Positions 53,348 through 62,600 of a stretch of 64,000 nt of DNA are shown piece after piece. The notes beneath the pieces are model-generated. The model was not told the origin of the DNA, ran no database searches, and saw nothing but the letters and a program-made list of their open reading frames with translations. This stretch comes from Aquila chrysaetos chrysaetos (taxonomy: Eukaryota; Chordata; Aves; Accipitriformes; Accipitridae). The position numbers were made by a program, and so were the translations under genes. Position 1 is the stretch's first letter, and every line of letters begins with the position of its first letter. The stretch covers positions 19,854,938 to 19,918,937 of the forward strand of contig NC_044022.1 in assembly GCF_900496995.4 (NCBI RefSeq), written 5' to 3'.

Positions 53348-53384
53348 GGCCAGGAGGACCGGAGGCCGCCCGCCGCCCCGCCGC

Positions 53385-53390
53385 TTTATA
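53385..53390 (-). promoter_or_regulatory. TATA-box-like element close upstream of PRCP ATG
   Basis: TATAAA on the minus strand inside a GC-rich setting (GCTATAAAGC), 38 bases before the A of the PRCP start codon. If used at normal spacing (about 25-30 bases) the leader would be only some ten nucleotides. It may instead be a chance match inside a longer 5' UTR. Confidence 0.35.
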
Positions 53391-53400
53391 GCGGCCCCGC

Positions 53401-53423
53401 GGGCTGCCCCGGGCCGGGCCGGG
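53401..53423 (+). other. G-quadruplex motif in shared promoter
   Basis: Four GGG tracts at 53401, 53411, 53416 and 53421, with loops of 7, 2 and 2 bases, fit the canonical G3+N1-7 rule. They lie on the plus strand, the template strand for PRCP, about 55 bases upstream of the PRCP ATG. Confidence 0.6.
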
Positions 53424-53879
53424 CCGGCCCCCGCGGGGAGCGGCGGGCGGCGGGACCCAGCGGAGGAAGGCGGTGCCGCGCGTGCGCCTCTGGGCTAAGG
53501 CGGCGCTAGGAGACTCACCCACCCCACCCCTCTCGAAGTGGGAGGGGTTATCACACGTGGAGGGGTGGGCACTAAGTAGCGGGGCTTTCCGACTGGCTGC
53601 GGAGGCCGGGATAGCTCGCGCGCGCTTTCGCGGTTGGCTGCGGCGGCTTGGATGGGCGTCCTGTGAGGAGACAGCGAGTGGCTGCTTGAAGCACGTGATC
53701 CGCCCTGCGGCTCGCCGGGTGCCGCGTGAGAACGAGGCTGACGCCCGCGCTTTGTTATTGGGCAAGTGGGGCGGCCCTGCCGCCGGGCTGCGTCACGATT
53801 GGGTGAGCGCAGCCTCGTCCCCGCCCCCAGCAACGGCCCTCGGCAACCGTCACTTCGGTCTTCCGGGTTCTCCTCAGAG

Positions 53880-54404
53880 CTGGGGCGGCTCCGGCCGCGG
53901 CCGCGGTTCCCCGGGGCCAGCGCTGAGGCGATGGGGGCGCGGCCGGGGTAACCGCCTTTCTGCGGGCCCGAGGGCACGGAGGGCAGCCCTTGCCCGGGTG
54001 ATAGCGCTTCGCCGTTTCCCTTCAGCGCGGTCCCTGGGGCCGGGAGACGGTGTATAACGGCGCTGAAATCGGCACGTCGGTAAGAACGGTACCGCTTTGG
54101 GAACTGAGGCGCTTCCCTGGGGGTTGAGCCAAGCTCAAAGCGCCCAGGCCGAGCGACGGGGTGGGGGGTGAAGCCAGGCCGCTCCGCCCGGCCTTCAGCG
54201 GCGAGCTCGGCCTGACTGCTGGCTGTCGGCCTCCGGGGGCGTCTCGGGGCCGGAGTGGGCGAGGAGGCTGCTGGTTAAGGGGTAAAAATTGCAGCGTGAG
54301 ACCTGTTACAACTCTTCTTGTGCGTTTCGGTTTGTTTTTTTTTGTTAGGGAGAGTTTAAGGCAATGAGCCCGCTGGAGGGCAGCAGGCACTGATGGAAAA
54401 CTCG
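53880..54404 (+). other. DDIAS: Likely region of the DDIAS non-coding first exon
   Basis: The first coding exon of DDIAS begins with a splice acceptor (TTGTTTCAG at 56558-56566), so an untranslated exon must lie upstream. Two good donor candidates in the CpG island are GTCG|GTAAGA after 54079 and CTCG|GTGAGA after 54404. Which is used, and where transcription starts, cannot be decided here. Confidence 0.45.
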
Positions 54405-54515
54405 GTGAGACTTCGGGGCTGTTGAAAGGCAGATCTCTTTGGAGGCTGGCGGTGGGGAGCGCCTGGAGTGCTGTGTGATTCCCGGGCTGGGACCAGAGGT
54501 TTGGTTTGGTCTGCT

Positions 54516-54518
<3 letters not shown>

Positions 54519-54556
<38 letters not shown>
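54519..54556. repeat. Poly(A) tract of about 37
   Basis: An almost pure A run following ATT, at the downstream edge of the CpG island in DDIAS intron 1. No retrotransposed sequence was recognised before it. Confidence 0.95.
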
Positions 54557-54561
<5 letters not shown>

Positions 54562-56185
54562 GCAGATCTGTTTGTACAGTCCTTTTTAAACTTATGTCCA
54601 GATACAAGTGCTATATTTCTGCCAAAGGGAAATAGAGGTGTAGAACTTGAGTCTGTTTGCTCTAAAAGGAGCTCTTACCAGAACCAGCATGAATACGTAC
54701 ATGCTATGTTTTATCTCCCATATTCTAGTGGAATACTTGAAGTATTTGCTGTGTTTTCCGGGGTGTGTGGGTTTTTTTATTTCATTAAAAACTGCAGACA
54801 ACAGTATACGTTGTTTATATAGTTCTAAGTTGAAAACCAGTTGGAATGCGAAGCACCTGCTGGTTTCTCCAAGTCCACCTTCTTGGACAACAACAAAATC
54901 AGACTTAATTTTATTATTTCTTTTCTATATATTGGTATGTTTTCAATGTACTTTCTACTGGTATCTTGTACTGTAACTAAAATAAAATAGTTCTGTTTTG
55001 GCAAGAATTGAAGGCATGCACCGTTTAATATGTTAGGTCAAATGAGTCTCTTGTTAATACGTGTTCAGAAGACAGATTTTTTTCATTTTTGTTGGCCCCC
55101 CCCCCCAGTAAAGCTTTTATCTTTTCCTGCCTCTGTTTTCCTCACGTTTTCCTCACCTTTCTGCCATGGGCAATATTGGGATAGCTGGTTTTGGTTTTTT
55201 TTTTCCCTTCTTCTCTGAACTACTCAGAGTAATGAGTTTAGCCACTCACATTTTTCTAGTACTCATGTTACAGAGATTGTTTTTACCAGAACGTTGAGAA
55301 CGGTGCCCCCGAGGGCAAAGGGATAGCCTGTAAGTTGAACTTTTTTTTGTGGCAAAATACTAACAAAACATCATTGTTGATTATTGAATGGTTTTAGCAT
55401 GTAAAAGCTGTACTTGAGTCTCCTTTATCTCCTTGGCCTTCTGCCTCCCTGAGGGAGTTCTGGGATGAAGATGTGAATTCAATTCCTATTCTGAGTTTAT
55501 TCTGCAGCTTACATTGAGAAGAGTTGTATATTTAGCTATTACTGTGATAAAAGTGCTTGTGCAAAGAAGGATTTTTAAGGTGTCCTTTAATTCAGCTGTA
55601 GAGAAGATTTTGGTCATTTAAGTTGGAACTGAATGATTTGAGGTGCTTTAGAGTATTTTTGTCTACATGTTTCTAGCATCTGCTGAGAAAAAAGTTAACT
55701 TTCTAAAATAGGGGACATTTCCTAAAAACTGATTTTTTGGAAAGTATAGTGATAGTAAAGGCAAGATAATTCTGCAGGAAGGTAATACTGAATAAAAATA
55801 AATTAATTCCTCTTTATTTAAATATTCAGTTCATTTATTTGTCATATCCATATGGCCTCTTTCTTGAAATCAATAGTAAATACTGTAGAGCTGTTCCTTT
55901 GGCTCAAAGGGCATGAATATAGTTGCTATTGCGAGCCCTTCTGAGATTTTTTGGGCATCCTCTCCTTTCAAAGTCATTGGTATTGAAGGCGTTTGCAGAA
56001 TTACAAGTGTAGAATCATTTCATTTTTTAACCCCATGTTGTGACTTCATTCTAAATTAAGGAAAAAAAACCAGAAACCAATTTGCTGCAGTGCTGTGCTC
56101 AAGGATAGTTCTAATAAAGATTCCCTAAATATGAGTGGGAATTTGCATGATTTATCTGCAGTAGTATGCAAATATCATGAATCAC

Positions 56186-56355
56186 ATAGAATCACAGAGT
56201 CATTTAGGTTGGAAAAGAACCTTAAGGTCATCGAGTCCGACTGTAAACCTAACACTGCCAAGTCCACCACTAAACCATGTCCCTAAGCACCACGTCTACA
56301 GTCTTTTAAATACCTCCAGGGATGGTGACTCAACCACTTCCCTGGGCAGCCTGTT
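56186..56355 (-). mobile_element. CR1 3' tail fragment (DDIAS intron 1)
   Basis: About 170 bases of CR1 3' end on the minus strand, antisense to DDIAS. It starts AGAATCACAGAGTCATTTAG and ends CTGGGCAGCCTGTTGC, after which similarity stops abruptly. Confidence 0.9.
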
Positions 56356-56582
56356 GCTTCTTATTACAAATCTTCATTATTTTTTTAAAAGGGTTAATTA
56401 AGGATAATAATAGATGTTGCCTCAGTTGGACTACCATTTTCAAACAGAGATCATGGTTTCCTGAGGGCTGCCTTTCAAAATGTTCAAAAAACCCAGCTAA
56501 AAGCAGTTAATGTTAACATCTCAAGAAATGAGAACTCTTTGGACTGTTTTGACTTACTTGTTTCAGGTGATACGGTGAGCAC

Positions 56583-56695
56583 ATGAATAGTGTGAGAGGA
56601 CTCTTGGCTGCCTCTGTAATTTCCGTCCAGAACTCCTGCTTCATCTATCCTGCCTGTCAAAAATGCTTTTCTAGGCTGATACTGGATTCTAGGAG
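56583..56695 (+). CDS. DDIAS: DDIAS coding exon 1
   Basis: 37 codons plus two bases of Arg38. The ATG at 56583 opens [18 protein letters not shown], comparable to the human start MNRRRKFLLAS. It then reads [17 protein letters not shown] with the first zinc-ligand pair, C25 and C28. The exon begins at 56567 after TTTCAG, leaving 16 bases of 5' UTR. The donor is AGGAG|GTATGT. It is shorter than 60 codons, so it is easily missed. Confidence 0.92.
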
Positions 56696-59600
56696 GTATG
56701 TCCTGTTTTGGGGATCGTTAACTGTAACTGTCAGAGGCCTTGGGAATCTCTGTTAGCTGAACACAAGTTGAAACAAATTGGTGAAAATCCAGCCATTGTA
56801 GAAATAAGTGCTAATTTCAGATATTTATGTTACTTACCACTGTTTAGATCTCTTTGTATTCCAGTAGGGGCTTGGAGGTTGTTACGGATCAAGAGTTCTA
56901 TTGCATTCAGTGCCATGCAGTATCAAAGAACAGTTTAGGACAATAAATTATGTGTGTTAATAGCTTCCAAGTGCATCCCCTGCAGTCTAGTTCTTCAGTG
57001 CTGTTCCTAAGTTGGAAAGCATTGGTTGAAAGCCCTGCAAATCAAGTCCTAATTTTTTTTCATTTCTTCTCATTTTATGTGTGCAATGCATCAGGTAGTC
57101 CTGTATGACTCTTCCACTTACTGTGTGTCCAGAAAGGTATGGGATTTCCTTTTTAATCCCACTGCTATGTAAAATCTGTGACACACAGAAGAACAGTACA
57201 TCAGTGAATGTCAGCACATTGCTGACTTTACAAAGCAAGAATATCTGTTGTTTACTTCTGTTGAAGTAAACAACAACAGTGCTGTTTCCTGATGATTTTT
57301 TAAATCTGGGTATTATACTAAAGCTGCAGGAAGAAAAATCCAAAACCAGAACAAAATGCAAAAAATGGGCGTGCAAGTAATTCAAAATTACTCCCCAGCA
57401 GGTAAAAGCCCACTGTCTTTCTCCAACTTCACAACAGGCTAGCATTTAATAAATCAGTAAAAGAAGCCAGAGGGATTCTGTCATGATACAGACACCTTGC
57501 TGAGTCTGTGGTGAGATTAATGCCTCAAGGAGTAAAGAATAAGAAAGAATCTTATAGTTTGTAATGGAATATTTGATACATTATAGTAGTAACACTTAGG
57601 GCTGCAGATAAGTTCTTACCTCAGCAGTGATTAACAGAAGTTCATGTATTAAAGCTTTTTTATCCTTTTACTGTCTTGTCAGGTTTAACTGTGTAAAATG
57701 TGGCTGCACAGGTGAAGCTAAAGATGCAAGCTACAGATATAGATTGTCCCTAAAGATTGCTGACACTAATGATTTGTTTGACATTACCGTGTTTGGAAGT
57801 TGCTTAGATCCATTCTTTGGGGTCACCGCAGAAAATCTGCAGAGGTAAGGAATGGATTGTTTCTATATAGCTGCTGCTTTTTCTTCAGCTTAAAAAAAAT
57901 TGAGATGAGCTTGGATGGTGGGGAGACGAGTGGGAAGAAGCTGCTAAAGTGCTCCCTTCCAGCATTTCCTCGGTACCCATCACCTTGAGAAAAGTTTGGT
58001 TTCTTCCTGAAATCTTGAAATTTTGAGATGGATTACTTCTATGTAGTGGAAGAGATCCTCCACTCAGCTACTGAAGGCAGCTACAGCTACCTGCTAAGTG
58101 AGCTTCACAGTTTGGTTGGTTGGGGTTCTTCCTTGCGTCCTTCCTCCTTTATTTGAGATGATTGAATTTCCTTTGTTTAATGTCACATTACTAAGTAAGT
58201 TGGCTTTTCCAGAGATTTAGGCATAATTTTTCCTCAAGATTTTAGAAGAAGAATCTTAAGGTAAAGATAGAGCCCTTGGGTTTTTTTTTCTTTAACAGTT
58301 TGGATTTAAAAAAAAAAAAACACCAAAAAACTGTGCACCTTATGACTTTTCTTCAATGTGACCAGATTTTCCTTTAGAAAGGAGGGATTTCTAAGAAAGC
58401 CTGTTAGTCCTCAGAGCCTGACCACCCACATTATAAGCTTCAGACTTTCTGACGTGTGAAACTGCCAGGATGGGCTATTCAGATACATTCACTGCTTCTT
58501 TCTCTATTCTGTTATTTTCCAATGCCTTGTGTTATCACTGGGTCAAAGATGAACACTTTTTAAATCCCATATTAGCATCATTAATAACATACTCATGGCA
58601 GGCTTTCTACACTAGACTGCTGTACTGCTGTCAGCTGTGAAAAAGCAGAGTTATTTGCATGTCTTAATATGGATATTGCTGTTGCTGTAAAGATGCGGGC
58701 AGAAAGGATGTGTAAGCAATAGCAGCATATTGAGAGCATTATACAGTGTTGATACAGCCACACAGGGAAAACCTGAAAGTCGTGTGTATATTAAACCTAT
58801 TCAGAGTGGTTGTTTTGTTTCCTTCTCTTTCACTAACAAATTAAGTGAACTAAACAATCAAATTTATAGGTTTGTGGTTGCCTGTTTTCATTCTGTGTTT
58901 AGTTTAAGCTACCACAGTATCTTCTCTTTAATATGTGTCCTACCTATACTACAGCTAAAATGCTATATAAGTCTTCCTCTGTTGGTCCAATACTTCTGTA
59001 TGTTTTTACTCAAGGTGTATTCAAGACTTCAATCAGCTGTCAGGAGAAACAAACACAGATGCACCTCCAGGACTGTTAGTTCAAGCAGTGGAAACCTGTT
59101 TCATTGGAAAAAGATTTATATTTGGAGTGAAGGTAACTTTTAATCCACGTTACTCTCTTACAATGAGTTTTTTCATTAGCTTGTAGCCAGTCGGAGGCAT
59201 AGACTGAGTTACCAAAGCATCATGTACAACATCTTTGGGGAATTTGAGAAAATTTAGGGCTAGGACATGGGGAGGATTCTGCTCCTCTTCCCCCGACTCC
59301 TGTGTTATTTTAAATGAATCACATCCAAAAGCCATCTTGAATGGCAGTAGTCAGCTTGACAGCCTGTCAGGGCTGCTTCTCAGAGAGCCTGAGCAGTGCC
59401 AGCTCCTGTGTATATCAGTAACAGCTTGGAGTCTGTGAAAAACCATGTACAGTTCAAGCAAGAAGCAGACTGTCTTTTCAAGCACTGTCCTACCTTTTCC
59501 ATGCTGCATAGTCTCCTGGTGTCTGAAATGTAAGGAGAAACGCATCCCCTTGCAACATTTTGATACTTCTGGATTTAAGAGCATGTTTAAAAATGTTGAT

Positions 59601-62600
59601 AAAGTACAGCTGTTCAACATATGCATCTGTGGCTCTTTTATGTGTTTAACAGACTTTGAAATATTAGTTCTTATTAATATTTCCATAGAAACAGTCTTCT
59701 AAGTTCTCTTCAAGTGGTGCTTGTGTGAGTCATGTTATGAAGTCTGTGAACTAAATCCTACCTGGCAGGAGGTTTTCCTCTCCTACAGGTACCATGAGGT
59801 TTGTATCTGAGCTGAGAATTTCCTAATGCACAGCATCTTAAGTCATGGAAGTTCGAGAACTTCATGGATTAACTTTATTTAACTGGAACCATTCAGCAAA
59901 TGCACGCAGCATGGGAAACAAACAGGAGGGGCTGGAAGCTATTGTGCAGCAGGAAAACTATGACATAGTTGCCATCACGGAAATATGATGGGGTGACTTG
60001 CACAACTGGAGCGCTGCAAGGGATGGCTGTAAACTCTTCAGAAGGATAGGCAAGAAATGAGAGGCGGTGGGGTATCCCTGTATGTTAGGGAGTGTTTTGA
60101 TTGTCTAGAGCTTAATGATGGTGATGATAGGGTTGAGTGTCTATGGGTACGAATCAGGGGGAAAGCCAACAAGGCAGATATCATGGTGGGAGTCAGTTAT
60201 ACACCACCCAGCTAGGATGAAGAGGCAGATGAAATATTCTATGAGCAGCTGGGAGAAGTCTCACAATCACTAGCCCTTGTTCTTGTGGGGGACTTCAATT
60301 TACTAGATGTCCACTGGAAATACAATACAGCAGAGAGGAAACAGTCCAGAAGGTTCCTGGAGTGTGTGGAAGCTAACTTCCCGACACAGCTGGTGAGTGA
60401 GCCAACTAGGAAAGGTGTCTGGCTGGACCTCTTTTTTGCGAACAGAGGACTTGTGGGTGATGTGATAGTTGGTGGCTGTCTTGGACATAGCGATCACAAA
60501 ATAAGAGTTTTCAATTCTCGGAGAAGTAAGGAGGGGCTCAGCAGAACTGCTGCCTTGGACTTCTAGAGGGCAGACTTTGGCCTGTTCAGGAGCCTGGTTG
60601 AGAGAGTCCCTTGGGAGGCAGTCCTGAAGGGCAAAGGAGTCCAGGAAGGCTGGACACCCTTCAGGAAGGAAATCAAAGGCGCAGGAGCAGGCCGTCCCCA
60701 TGTGCCAAAAGACAAGCTGGCGGGGAAGAAGCCTGGCCTGGCTGAACAGGGAGCTTTGGCTGGAACTGAGGGAAAAAAAGGAGAGTTTATGAATTTCGGA
60801 AGAAGGGGCAGGCAACTCAGGAGGACTACAAGGATGTCGTGAGGTTATGCGGGGAGAAAATTAGAAGGGCCAAAGCCCAGCTAGAACGTAATCTGGTTAC
60901 TGCCATAAAAGACAATAAAAAATGTTCCTATAAATACATTAGCAAGAAAAGGAGGGCTAAGGAGAATCTCCGTCCTTTCTTGGATGCGGGGGGAAACATA
61001 GTGACAAAGGATGAGGAAAAGGCTGAGGTACTTAGTGCCTTCTTTGCCTCAGTCTTTAATAGTAAGGCCAGTTGTTCTCGGAATACCCAGCTCCCTGAGC
61101 TTGAAGACAGGGATGAGGAGCAGGATGAAGCCCCCATAATCCAAGGGGAAATGGTTAGCGACCTGCTACACCACTTAGACACAGGCAAGTCTATAGGGCC
61201 AGATGGGATCCACCCAAGGGTACTCGGGGAGCTGGTGGAAGTGCTACCCAAACCACTTTCCATCAATTATCAGCGGTCCTGGTTAACCACGGAGGTGCCA
61301 GTTCACTGGAAGTTAGCAAATATGATGCCCATCTACAAGAAGGGCCAGAAGAAGGATCTGGGGAACTGCAGGCCTGTCAGTCTGACCTCGGTGGCAGGGA
61401 AGGTTATGGAGCAGATCATCCTGAGTGCCATCACACAGCATGTACAGGACAACCAGGCGATCAGGCCCAGTCAGCATGGGTTTCTGAAAGGCAGGTCCTG
61501 CTTGACCAACCTGATCTCCTTCTATGACAAGGTGACCCACTTAGTGGATGAGGGAAAGGCTGTGAATGTTGTCTATGTAGACTTTAGTAAAGCCTTTGAC
61601 ACCATTTCCCAGAGCATTCTCCTGGAGAAACTGGCTGCTCATGGCTTGGACAGGTGTACTCTTCACTGGGTAAAAAACTGGCTGGATGGCCGGGCCCAAA
61701 GAGTGGTGGTGAATGGAGTTAAATCCAGTTGGTGGCCAGTCACAAGTGGTGTTCCCCAGGGCTCAGCATTGGGGCCAGTTCTATTTAATATCTTCATCAA
61801 TGGTCTGGTTCAACAAGGCTCAGGGCCGGGTCCTGCACTTGGGTCAGAACAACCCCATGCAGCGCTACAGGCTTGGGGAAGAGTGGCTGGAAAGCTGCCT
61901 GGTGGAAAAGGCAACAACACCTGGGGGTGTTGGTCAACAGCCGGCTGAATATGAGCCAGTGGTGTGCCCAGGTGGCCAAGAAGACTGTGTTCAGGTTTGG
62001 GCCCCTCACTACAAGAAAGACATTGAGGGGCCGGAGCGTGTCCAGAGAAGGGCAACGAAGCTGGTGAAGGGTCTGGAGCACAAGTCTTATGAGGAGCGGC
62101 TGAGGGAACTGGGGTGGTTCAGCCTGGAGAAAAGGAGGCTGAGGGGAGACCTTATCGCTCTCTACAACTACCTGAAAGGAGGTTGTAGCGAGGTGGGGGT
62201 CAGTCTCTTTTCCCAAGTAACAAGTGATAGGACAAGAGGAAACGGCCTCAAGTTGTACCAGGGGAGGTTTAGATTGGATATTAGGAAAAATTTCTTCCCT
62301 GAAAGGGTTGTCAAGCATTGGAACAGGCTGCCCAGGGAAGTGGTTGAATCACCATCCCTGGAGGTATTTAAAAGATGTGTAGGCGTGGTGCTTAGGGACA
62401 TGGTTTAGTGGTGGACTTGGCAGTGTTAGGTTAACAGTTGGAATTGATGATTTTAAAGGTCTTTTCCAACCTAAATGATTCTATGGTTCTATGACCAGGT
62501 CTCTATGTCTGGTGCCTTTACAAATATAAGTAATTCTACATATCAACAGTGTTGTTGCTGCTCATGCACACACAAGGACTGAAGACACATTTGAAGACCA

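Larger units (their letters stand above)
52900..54420. promoter_or_regulatory. CpG island and bidirectional PRCP/DDIAS promoter
   Basis: A dense GC and CpG block between the PRCP start exon (minus) and the DDIAS 5' region (plus). Visible sites are CACGTG E-boxes at 53554-53559 and 53692-53697, an E2F-like TTTCGCGG at 53626-53633, inverted CCAAT boxes (ATTGG) at 53757-53761 and 53798-53802, a CRE-like GCGTCAC just before the latter, a GC box near 53819-53827 and an ETS/GABP site CTTCCGGG at 53860-53867. Head-to-head genes with CCAAT, ETS and GC boxes in a shared CpG island are a known promoter class. The start sites themselves are inferred. Confidence 0.85.
54405..56566 (+). other. DDIAS: DDIAS intron 1 (approximate 5' edge)
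   Basis: From the candidate donor to the acceptor TTTCAG at 56566. Contains the poly(A) tract at 54519 and the antisense CR1 tail at 56186. No coding signal. The start is uncertain because the first exon is not fixed. Confidence 0.6.

Noticed and set aside
53103-53765. 220-codon minus-strand ORF over the CpG island
   Set aside because: Overlaps PRCP exon 1 in another frame. It is rich in Arg, Pro, Ala and Ser as any frame in such GC-rich DNA would be, and has no recognisable domain.
53473-54057. 194-codon plus-strand ORF in the promoter
   Set aside because: Long open frames are expected in CpG islands. DDIAS coding begins at 56,583 and this frame has no match to it.
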